Positions 45,146 through 55,407 of a stretch of 64,000 nucleotides of DNA are shown here, in pieces. Numbering within the stretch: the stretch's first letter is position 1; the number at the start of each line of letters is the position of its first letter. The stretch is from Kingdonia uniflora. Its lineage: Eukaryota > Streptophyta > Magnoliopsida > Ranunculales > Circaeasteraceae. The stretch spans positions 62,001 to 126,000 of the forward strand of contig JACGCM010001005.1 of the NCBI GenBank assembly GCA_014058105.1. Reading direction: 5' to 3'. The notes below the pieces were generated by a model. It was not told the DNA's origin and made no database searches. It saw only the letters and a list, made by a program, of their open reading frames with translations. Position numbers and translations under genes: made by a program.

Positions 45146-48100
45146 TTACACATCTGCTTCCTCCTTAGGACGAGAGCCGTCGACCTCCATCATCACTTCT
45201 TCTTCGATCACTTCAATTGATCCATGTACATCAGGAGTCTGAGGTACATCCTCGTCTGAGCTGTCATCACACGCAAGACCACCAGCTTTTACAGGTCCCT
45301 TATAATATTTTTTCCTTTCTTCTGACTCCTTAAACTGTCCTAGAAAGTACATCCTCACTTCCTTGCACTTTTCTAATTTCTTTACATTCACCCGAGCTTT
45401 CACTTCATCGAGCAGTTTGCCCTGCTCTAACTCCATTGCTCTGCGAGCGTTAGCAACTTGTTATCCAACATCTTTTTCATAAGTAGCTTTCTGCAATGCC
45501 AAAGCCTCATTTTTCTCTTTCTCCAACACTTTCTTCACTTCCACCAGCACCGCCTCCTTCGCCTTATTTGCTTCCAGCTTGTACCTGCTCAGCGTCACAT
45601 TCAGATCAGCATTCTCTGCGCTCAACTCCTTCTCTATATTCTTGTAAGCCACCACCTGATTTGCCAACTCACTACTCACAACATGACCCATGGCTTCACC
45701 CATCAACTTTTTAATCTGCACGAAAGTCATATAATGGGTATTCGAGTGACCTACAAAAATTTTCATTCGAACTAACGCATTAAAATTTCTCACCTTCACC
45801 AAATTCCTCTCTCCCTCGCTTAAAAATGTATTTAAGCTACCAATCCCCACCATACAATCCTTCATCTCCATCTTCAGCTCATCCGTCCCAGACGTATAGG
45901 ACTCTATGGTCTTTTGCACTTCCATTTCAGATTCCTCCAAAAATTTCTTCTTCGACGTCCCACCACCAGTAGTCTTCTGAGGGAATACACTGCTCGAACC
46001 CCGTGGAGATACCCACCAACCACTATAGCTGGTTTGGCGGTAACATCGACCCCCTCCGTTGATGACTGTCGAGTAGTCCTCTTATGGTGCAGCAACGGGG
46101 GAACTTCGGAGCTTGCCACCCTCTTTTTCTTATTCTTTCCAAAAGACTCCCCGAGCATAGCATCTATCTCAGTGTCAGTATTATACCCCAACAACCTACG
46201 ATTTTCCAATGGCAAACTTCCATCCGTAACTCTCTTATTCTTTGCTGACATTTTTCTACCAATAACAGGCACCTCTGAACCTTTAGTTCTTGACCTTTTT
46301 ATCCCTGCTTCTTGAAATAGCGTACTTAAACTATCTTGGTCAATAGCTAAGTTACCGATCCTGCCAAAAAGTCATCTCCTTATCTTATACAATTCCATGT
46401 CCACTTCAGTTTTCTTTTCGGTTTCCTTCAAAGCTATAAAACAGAAAAACATCAACAGATTACATACATTTGCCTTACTCTAATTTTTATCTAAACTTAA
46501 CCAATTATGTTACCTAACCACAGACCTAGATGAAAAGCTTTTCTTTTTAACGGCTCCCCAGGATCTTTTTGACCGAACTCATAGATTTCAGACACTAGTA
46601 GACGTTCGTCGGTGTATCGACCTCCAGTTGACACCATGTCATAAAACATCGGCCTCTTCAAGAACCTCTCCAAGTAACGATACCATTTTAACTTCGGGTT
46701 CGTTTTCAATGTATAGTACACACATAAATCATTTATTGTTATTAACTCCTCCCCCCTGTCCTTAAGTCGACCGTTTATTACACCACATACCCTAAACAAA
46801 TCATATACATTTGGGTTGAATTGACTAGGGGCTACATCTAAAAAGTTCATTAACTTTTTTTGATCTGCTCTAAGGGGAAGTTTCAAACCTTTCTTTATTT
46901 ATTCTCGATAAACCAAAATACCATTCAAAGGTATTTCATGATCGATCATCTCATACTGACACTCTTCCAAGCTTATGTCCCCAGGAATACCGTATTTTTT
47001 CTTAAAACTTAAAATATCTTTCATCTATGGACCCTCTCCATAGCATGCTTCCTCACCCTCCTCTACATCGTCTTCCCCATCCCCACTACCTTCTCTATCA
47101 CTAGCTTAGGGTTTGTAATCCACATCCCTTTCTGTGGCCTCCTCCTCAGATAACTCAATAACACTGGGTACACCCTAAATTGCTCCACACTCCCTATATC
47201 TGCACTATTTGCCCTTACTATATACCTCTTTCCCATTTGTCACGCTCAGGTCCTCATATCAATCATCAAAGGCTATACATCTTCGAGACTCCTGTATATA
47301 TCTTTCTCATCATTTAAAGTTGGTTCAGCCATTTCAAACAGATTCCATATTTTTAACACAGTTAGTATCTATCATATGTGATACATATATAAGTTCATAT
47401 ATTCATAATCATCTCGTTGTCAAAGATTCCTCTCCAACGCATCATTTACTTTACTGTCTGCTACTATCATTTTATATTATTTAAATACAGTTCTCGATAC
47501 ATTAACATTAATTCATATTCCTATCTTCGTTACACTTATACATTACTCAGTACTCGTTATAATTTATTTTTTCAATTTAATCTTTGATAAACATTTTACT
47601 CCGTTTTCATCATGGTCAAATTTCAGGAATCCTAATAGCTTCTCGAAGATGCTTCACCTTTTTCCCGCCAAAACACCATCATTCTAATATTATGTATTCC
47701 CCTTCTCCGGTACTAAATCCGGTCCAATCCTAATAAATAAGAAAATATCCGACAATCTCGTCGAATCACAACAACAATTTCTGCAATCCCGCCGTACCTA
47801 CAATACCACTAACCAATCCCTCTATCTACTCATCTCCACCAATTCTAGCATAACCCAAACCAGAACCCATCCATAAAATCCCTACGACCCCATTTCTTCC
47901 ACCTTCATACCCTTACGAATCATAGGAACAAAGTATTTCCTCTACTACTCCGTGAAACCCTAACGCTATTCATTTAAATCCTATCTAGTCATCATTCATT
48001 TCATATTCAATTCCACACACACCAACATTCACTTATCTTCCTATTCTTCATCTATAACATCAATCAATCAAAATCACAAACAAGCAACAAAAATCACTAA

Positions 48101-49036
48101 CCTTATTTCTGCGTTGCTTCTGTATCCCTCTCCTTTGCTCGCTTGGCTCTTTCAATCAGCACGCTAATCTCCTCCTACGTAATCGTATCCAACCAGTCCC
48201 ACAATGAGCAACAACAATTTACTCCATTTTTTTTTTCTGTTTTCGAAAAGTATGAATAGTCGCCCACCTCTGCCCTATTTATAGACGTGACTGTTTGTCG
48301 CACCACTTTGTGACTGTTCAGTTCCTCGAACGTAATGCCTCATGAGCAATTTCTCGACTTGTTTGACTCTTCGCCTTCTCACCAGCAATAAACCTCTACA
48401 TTCGTGCTTCAATCCTTCCATATCTCGAAGAGTTTCTTCGGATACATTAATACCCACCAGAGTATGACCTATCTTCTTAAATAGATGATCCACATCATTT
48501 TCCTTGTATTTTATACTATCACCTAAAGGAACACATCTTGCCATAATCATCTTTCATGTTCGTTCCCCTATTTTTTATTGTACCTACAAATTCCTATATT
48601 TTTGGGATTGTATTCGACAACATTACCAATATCATCATATTCGACAACAATTCATTTCAACACATTTTCTATTTCCAAAAATTAAACAAGTACAACTTTC
48701 ATTCGGCAAGTAATACACAATATTCCATTCCACTAACATAAATACCACAGTTAGATTCCTCACCATCAATAATTCCTTACCACAGACCCCTTCTAAAATA
48801 TTAAAACTTCATAAAGCCCTCGCTGCAGCTTCATCTTCCCTCTTCACCAACAACTTTGCTCGAGTCCATATTCCACCACAGCGCTCAGGAGGATTCAAAA
48901 ACTGCAATCTGACGCGAAACTCAGGGTCCTCCTCAACCTCCTTTGCTTCTGCCTCACTCATACCGCCATAATTAGGTTCCTCCAGATCTTCTTGATAGAT
49001 ATCACAGTGCCTGCACATGTTTAAACACACCATCAC
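45146..49036 (-). pseudogene. Antisense accessory gene of Tat element B (Transposase_28-like plus coiled coil)
   Basis: On the minus strand, 46,886-46,497 encodes a domain like that of the antisense gene in Tat [46 protein letters not shown] and [13 protein letters not shown]. Shared spacing (P-x-Q-x-N-x-N, then VC) links the two. Next come a basic linker (46,272-45,904) and a coiled coil (45,940-45,146) rich in Glu and Lys, ending in an acidic tail. ORFs at 49,036-48,809 and 48,550-48,275 (acidic, then Arg-rich VRRRRVKQVEKLL) may be upstream exons. An ALIERAKRAKERD-like segment near 48,150 is followed by a possible GT donor. The gap 47,000-48,200 holds nothing I recognise. It runs against pol, as in Tat A. 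Confidence 0.65.
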
Positions 49037-49039
49037 GTG

Positions 49040-51200
49040 CCTGAGCTCTCGACTTCACTATCTCGCATGAATGCCTCACCTCTGCAATGGTAGACTTACT
49101 TATACACCCTCTAGTCTGGGTTCAACTCACTATATTTATTATGCCTCGGAACTCTACAATTTACAAGTCCCGTCAAAATCCCTCGAAATCCGTTCTTGGC
49201 CCCACACGGTCAAATATCTTCGACTTTTTACACAAACAAAAAATTGACACAGATATCTTTGACTCTACTCATACTACAACGTACTTGATAAACAATACAC
49301 ATTTTGAAACTAACTTCGACAAAAATATTTATTTCTTTAAATAAATTATTTATTACATTCGACATCTCTCTTACATTGCATTTCATACATTCGACATCTA
49401 TCTCGCTTGTCATTTCTTACGTTGACACTTTCATCTTTCGATTACATTACATCAGGTTAAAATCTTTTATTACATTCGACTTACATAACTAGTTACTCTG
49501 TTGTCTTTTTACTAGAATCTGACATTAAAGCCTATTTCTAGTCCTCGAAGCTCAATGAATCTCAAGTCACTGAACTTCTAAGAGATGCCTCAACAGAAAA
49601 GAGCCAACAACCAATTACAAGCCAACTTAAACGTTCGGCAAGATCCCTGGACGCCCATCTAACCTTCCAATCTACATCATCAACACACGCAATTATCCAT
49701 TCACCCCCGCATGATGATACAATTGCTTCCAACAGATGCACATCGTCTCTTTTTTGATCTTGTTCCTACCCTTGCGAAATGTTGTGATCACATGCCGGCT
49801 TCCCATCAATCGGTTTGCTCCAGATTTCTCCATTCGAATGATCACCGTCTTTAATCCCAGAATATACCATAAACCATACTTAGGGTGGCATCACTCTACC
49901 AACCACCATCATCCCCCCCCCCTCCAAAACACCCTATTTAGACTTGTTATCCTTCCACAAGATTCGTTGTATCGCATTTATTGCGCCTTGGGAATAACTT
50001 GACCAAATACAGTTCTTTTGAGCTCGGAAATGATACAGACGATTCATCTTTTCATTCGGCAACCCTTTTAGATTCCAAAAGTCTTCTCGACACAACCATC
50101 AGTGCTTCTGCTGAGAATGAGGTAATTATAGTAGCATATTTTCTAGATTCAGCAAGAGTAATCCAGCACAGTGTAGTCGAAGAGATATCATAGTCGAAGA
50201 CAGCTCGATAGCTATAAGCTAGCATAGTGTAGCCGAAGACAGCTCAACATTCTAGAAGATATAATAATTCCTCGACCTACCTAAAGTAGTCGTTGAAGTC
50301 TAGTCAAAAGAGAGTTGTTAGTGATCCGAGAAGTTTGCCTACTCCCCCCGGAATAGAAAACTGTTTCTTTTTAGTAAAACTACTTATATCCACTATAAAT
50401 ACAGGCAGAGAATAGATTATTCAGGACCGAGAAATCTTCACACGTTACCAATTACAACCTCTTAAACCTACTATCATTCCAAAACTCTGTAATAACTCGC
50501 AACATAGTGAATTTTATATAAAAACCCTCCTCGAGGTTGTAGTTTTTCTTAGCTTTTTTTGAGTTTTCTACGTAAAATCTCATCTATCTATTTTATTACA
50601 GCATCTTTACGAATAAGTATTGGCAAAGATTTCCTACCTAGAAAATCTACCACTACAGAAACCTAAATCGAATTTCAGATTATGTGAGTTTGAGCGATTA
50701 AAGCTTTGAAGCTTTGCTGCGTTATCTGAGGCGGGGTATTGCCAGAACGTAGAATTGATTATGAGAAGTTTAATTAGAAGTGAGGAAACCACGGGATATG
50801 CTTATCGAGTATGTAAGTAATTAAATTCTTGTAATTTTGTTTTAATATTGGATAGTTTAGTTGTCAGGCGATTCGGCAGCGACCTGTGGGTTTTTCTCCT
50901 AAGAAAGGTTTCCCACAAGGTTAAAATTGCTTGTTCTTATGCTTAATTTACCTTTAGTTGTTGTCACTAGAACATTGAACCAACTTAAAATTAGGCTAGG
51001 CTTAAATCGTTAATTCCAGATTTTTTAGACCTATTGATTTTAACCTAAAATTAATCGAAATCGGTTAGTCTCAAGTGATTATTTTATTTTAGCTGATTGC
51101 GAAAGAAGATTTTGTAAGTTTTTCAAAATGAATGATATTAGTTTTAGTTAGTGAATTGGAGTTTGTGTTTGATAATCCAAAAGTGAATGGAATGTCTTGG
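49040..51200. other. Probable 3' untranslated region and LTR of Tat B; no gene
   Basis: No coding domain is recognisable. A nine-base C run lies near 49,912-49,922. The stretch 50,160-50,260 contains short repeated AGTCGAAGA/AGCCGAAGACAGCTC phrases. The right border with unrelated sequence is somewhere between 50.8 and 51.1 kb. Confidence 0.4.
50392..50402 (+). promoter_or_regulatory. Possible LTR TATA box
   Basis: CTATAAATAC is followed by a run resembling a transcribed leader (ACAGGCAGAGAATAG). It lies about 1.4 kb past the antisense gene, where the 3' LTR of Tat B is expected. The LTR borders could not be set because no 5' LTR remains for comparison. Confidence 0.35.
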
Positions 51201-51223
51201 CTAGGTTTGATAGTATTAACTTT

Positions 51224-51703
51224 TTTTTTTGCAAAAGATATGATTTATTCAGGGCCAAAGGAGAGAAACACAAGAGGGAAGGCCAAGCCAACCCCCAGAA
51301 AAAGAGAAAAGATTACAAATTAAGAGACTCCGAAATATTTTACCAAAGGATCTTCTATCTTAGTAATGAACAATGGAGTTCCCACAAAGTCTTCCCTCTC
51401 ATTATTCGACAAATAACTTCCTATCTTGGCTTCTTGGTCGGCAGAGAAATTTCCTTCCTTCCAAGTAGAGGAGATGCGCAGGGCAGTGAATTTGTAATGC
51501 ATGCCTACCCACTTGGTGCGGTGTTTCCAAGCCACTTCATTTGAGTTAAAATTCATCACAGCAGCTGAAGAACTTGCTTCAATCCACACCTTTTTCCAAT
51601 CCATTTCAATAGCCCAACTCAGCGCCTCCATAATCGCAGAACACTCAGCATCAAATCTGTTTATTATGCCCTTTCCTTTAGTTTTAACCCCCAAGACTGC
51701 CCT
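51224..51703 (-). mobile_element. 5'-truncated LINE with RNase H tail and target duplication
   Basis: The minus-strand ORF at 51,694-51,320 encodes the C-terminal RNase H-like domain of a plant LINE: RFDAECSAIMEALSWAIEMD, WKKVWIEASSSAAVMNF, WVGMHYKFTALRI and GNFSADQEAKIG. The minus strand ends in a poly-A tract (T run 51,221-51,230). GTATTAACTTT on the left and GTATTGACTTT on the right form an 11-bp imperfect target duplication. All upstream LINE parts are missing. Confidence 0.85.
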
Positions 51704-51844
51704 GGTATTGACTTTATTTAAGTTTTATTTTGTGAAACACTTGAGTGTATTTTTTATGTTATATGTTAGGGATAATCAGATGTTCCATTCAACTTGTATT
51801 CCTTGGTCAATATCTGTTTTGTTATGGTAGGAGTTATGTGAAAA

Positions 51845-51947
51845 TATTGTCGAATTAACCAATGCATCGATAATAACAAATGAAGTAATTGTCCAAATCG
51901 ATAATTTGTCTTTGGTTAGACAACATAGTATTATCGAAATCAACAAT
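51845..51947. repeat. Palindrome cluster 2 (ATTGTCGANNTCGACAAT family)
   Basis: Diverged members lie at 51,845 (ATTGTCGAATTAAC), 51,888-51,905 (ATTGTCCAAATCGATAAT) and 51,930-51,947 (ATTATCGAAATCAACAAT), about 42 bp apart. They stand upstream of the OTU-like pseudogene; cluster 3 stands downstream of it. Confidence 0.6.
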
Positions 51948-52329
51948 AATTGACTGTCAAATCACAAATACCTGAACTGGATGCTCATCTACAATATGTC
52001 TTTGGAGTAGATACTGAACTGGACATCCAAGTACAAGAAAGAAGCTGCGAGAGTTACAGAGGAAACTAACAATCTCGTAAGCTCCCCTTCTCTATATTTA
52101 TTTAATGGAATGTTTATTTCATTATTAATCCTAATGTTGGAGTTTTTTTTTTAGCATAAGAAGTTGGTTAATGTTGAAGAGATGAAGAAGTCTTTGAAAG
52201 TAAATAATAATGAATGGGTATGACCTATTCCTAACTCTTGTATCTATGCCACCCTATATCATGTCATTATTGATAAGCTTTGGTGATGCAGCTATTAGTG
52301 TCTACTCTAATATCTAGTTGCTGTTGCAG

Positions 52330-53150
52330 GAGGTTTGGTATCAATCATTGACGAAGGTACTGACGAGTGAAGGGATGCGAGACATGGGGGACCCAATGTT
52401 TGAAGAACTTTTTGACCAGAATGAAAGATTCTTTACAATAGCACAACAAGGACCCAAGGGAGATCATAAAGAAGACTTGGTTTCCACGGGGGTAACCTTT
52501 GAAAATGTTGTCATTGCTAGGAGGGAGAATATTGCTAAGAAGAAGAAGTTATAGGAAGTTTTATTCCAACTGTGGATGAAGTATCTTCTAGATGTTCGTG
52601 GGGTCGAAATCAATGATAACAATTGTGCTTTTAGGGCTATCACCACGATTCAGCACCAGAGCCAACATAGATTCCCAGATATAATGAAATCATTGAAGTC
52701 CTTTCTTTGTAAGGACCCTGCATTCTGGAAGAGTATCTTTAGCCAAACATTGGCTATACAATTCACTCCAGCCGGTGAGAAGGCGTATCAAAGTTGGTTG
52801 CAGGCATATTCTTTTGGTCATTAGCATGTGGAGTATAGGCATATGGCGTATTTACTATCCACTTACTATGAGAAGGTTGTGGCCTTTATTAGCCACACTG
52901 AAGATATACATTCTTATCCCTCTTTTGGGCACGTAACAGAAACTCTACTTCAAATGAGGAGAGGTTCCAAAACCTTCTTATGGATACTAGTAAGTATTGG
53001 TGGTTTGGTTTGGGGGCGGACAATCATTACGTTTGTTTGTTTCCAAAGTTTGATGTACCAATGCCTCTAATTTCTACTCTTTTCTACGGTCATGAAAATT
53101 TGGAAATTCCTTCCAACTTTTGTGAAAGAACAACTGACAAGGTATTTTGA
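52330..53150 (+). pseudogene. OTU-like cysteine protease pseudogene, transposon-associated
   Basis: One frame runs from an intron-acceptor-like TGTTGCAG just before 52,330 to about 52,970. It is broken by TAG stops at 52,552 and 52,822. VRGVEINDNNCAFRAI (Cys codon at 52,624) matches the D-x-N-C-x-F-R-A active site of OTU deubiquitinases. After a frameshift near 52,970-52,990 the second frame gives WFGLGADNHYVCLFPKFDVP (His codon at 53,025), matching the catalytic His motif, and ends at 53,150. OTU domains are known to be carried by some plant Mutator-like elements, and FAR1 transposases lie next door, so a transposon origin is likely. The first 75 codons (VWYQSLTKVL) are unrecognised. Clusters of the palindrome family lie on both sides. 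Confidence 0.6.
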
Positions 53151-53528
53151 TGTGAGGGTAAGGACCTTCAAGGCATTACTTAGAGATCACAATGTAAAGA
53201 GGTATAGAGTGAATTACATGATCGCTGTTGGTATATCGACAATCAAATATGGTTGTCGACCAAATGTTTGCATCTCACAGTTCTATTACCTCACTATTTA
53301 TTGGTAGTATACATGGTTATCCAATTTTTGTATATTACAGTTCTGTTAGCTCACTCTTTGTATATCACAGTATATAAATTTTTGTAAAAAGTGCCCCTTG
53401 TTGATTTATTTTTTATAGTATACACAGTTCTGTTAGCTAATCTGAATCTCATTTTTGACTGTTCAAAGTATGTACATATTGGTTGTAAAGAATATTTTAA
53501 CAATGCACTTGGAGTTAAAAAATAAAAT

Positions 53529-53741
53529 ATTGTCGATTTTGACAATATTCGTAGTGTACATGGTTACTTACAATATATAATATTATCGAGTTTGGCAATT
53601 TTGGTAGTGTATTTAGAGTTATGCATTTGAAATATTGTCGAGCGCGACAATTACCAAGTGTAATTAGAGTTAGGGGTATATAATATTGTCAAACTCGATA
53701 ATTTAGTTAAATTATAGTCGATCTATTACATAAACCGACAA
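53529..53741. repeat. Palindrome cluster 3, ~52-bp period
   Basis: Members: 53,529-53,546 (ATTGTCGATTTTGACAAT), 53,582-53,599, 53,634-53,651 (ATTGTCGAGCGCGACAAT), 53,685-53,702, and a longer-armed one at 53,713-53,741. Starts are 51-53 bp apart, so this is a short tandem repeat whose unit contains an 18-bp palindrome plus AGTGTAATTAGAGTTA-like spacer. Cluster 1 at 16.1-16.24 kb shares both parts. Confidence 0.8.
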
Positions 53742-54139
53742 TTTAATGCTGTATTTTCGACAATCTACAAATTCATAGATGGTGCATAAAGCTACACAAT
53801 CCCAAAATTCTAAATAGTTCATTGCTATTATCCTAAATTCCATCATTAAACCAAACTTAATGTTGAATGAGCCACTACTATCCTTTGCCAACAATAATTA
53901 TCAAATACAGGTTTATTACAATCTATTACAGATCGGTGCCATGTGAACTCCTATTTTCCTAGATGTCTTGGTTGTCAGGATTCTCCTGCAACGGCTAAAC
54001 ATAATCTCTATGACTGTCTCCTACATGGAATTCATTCCAATTGTAAATATGAGGTAAATACATGGGAAACACATTATAGAGAAATTACAAAGAATATGAC
54101 ATTTATGCATAGTATCAAATATGTACTTGATTTTATTAT

Positions 54140-55400
54140 CTTTGTTTTAAGAAGTGGGAATGTCCATTTGTCATGGTTTCCCAATCCTCCACAACTTTTG
54201 CATGTTCTCTTCTTCTTCTTCTTCTTCTTCATAACAGCCTCTTCCACCCCCTTCTATCTTGCCCCTTTCTAGTGATCAGCCTTCGCTCATCCTTTTGTTT
54301 GAAAAGTGAGGGGGTTTAAAATGATAGTTCTAAACATCATAGAATCCACTAAAGAAATAGAGATGTTTGGTTGCGATGCATCTGTCTGTGCTAAAGAATT
54401 GTCATAGTTATCAAGGTAGGACTCAATCTCGTTTAGCTTTCAAATCTACAAATTCAAAACTTGATTTCATCTTCGAGGCCCTTTCGAATAATTTTGATGC
54501 ATGAAGGGATAGGTGGTTATGGCGTAAGGGATATCATAAGTTTTCTCCTCCCAAGTAATTTTCATCATACGACCTTGAAAACTTGTTTACACCAATTGTC
54601 TACCTTGTCATAATGAAAGCTTAAGGTATTTTGAGAATGTCATATTTTAAGAAAACCTTCAGGAGGTGATAACATGGGAGTCCAACATACTCAAACAACT
54701 TGCATCCACAATTACCAGTTAGCTTGTCTAACTCTATATTTAACTCAAATGACTCGGTAAGACCACTATGGGACTTCACCATAAGTTATCAAAGGTTCCT
54801 TTCTATATTTTTTCTATTGCAATGAAGCGGACAACCTGGTCAAATTGATCCTGAAATTTGTGGAACATTGTTCTTATGTAAATCTTTATAATAGCTTTTA
54901 GTAAAGCTTGATGAGGACCAACTTGACAATATCTATGTTATGATGCAAAGTCTTCTCCACTCTCTCGGTCGTATACCTCTAAAAGTGCAGTCTTATACTT
55001 GGTCACAAAACTGTACAACCCAGTTGAAACTGACAACCAACCATTAAAGACGTTATTTGTGGACTCACTCCGTCCTGTAATGCTCATGCCTACAAAGAAG
55101 GCTGAACGATTCCATAATGGTATCCATTTATGTCTAATATTGAAGATGCCTTGCATCCAAAGGTTATCATCAAATTTATGTTTCTTCATTAGGTTTATCC
55201 ACCTAGTTTCAAACTCTACAGCCTCATATGTGTCATGCATTATCGAATTGATATCTTCTTTTAATGTAGACGGTTCCCGATAAACATGGCCGATCTTCTC
55301 AGGAAATTTGTTTGTGATGTGCCACAGACAAAATTGATGTCTGGTGTTGGGGAAGACCTTCAAATAAGCCAGGGGAACATAAAATGATTTAGAGACATTA
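54140..55400 (-). pseudogene. FAR1/MULE transposase pseudogene B
   Basis: The ORF at 55,363-54,938 begins in the late MULE domain with KVFPNTRHQFCLWHITNKF. It continues with WMQGIFNIRHKWIPLW, FFVGMSITGRSESTNNVFNG and a linker. After frame breaks, IYIRTMFHKFQDQFDQVVRF and the SWIM zinc finger CGCKLFEYVGLPCYH (54,712-54,668, C-x-C-x9-C-x-H intact) follow. Near 54,222-54,150, KRTCKSCGGLGNHDKWTFP matches the C-terminal zinc knuckle, with the last Cys replaced by Phe. The FAR1 DNA-binding domain and first two catalytic residues are missing, cut at the satellite boundary near 55,400. A (TTC)n run encodes its Lys tract. Confidence 0.85.
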
Positions 55401-55407
55401 TTTCATA

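Noticed and set aside
53943..54272. 109-codon plus ORF as a Cys-containing gene
   Set aside because: It overlaps the C-terminal zinc knuckle of FAR1 B on the other strand, and its tail is the (TTC)n run read as Phe.
16244..55400. FAR1 C and B as one gene split by nested insertion
   Set aside because: Both are on the minus strand, but the 5' part (C) lies to the left of the 3' part (B). A simple insertion would leave it on the right.
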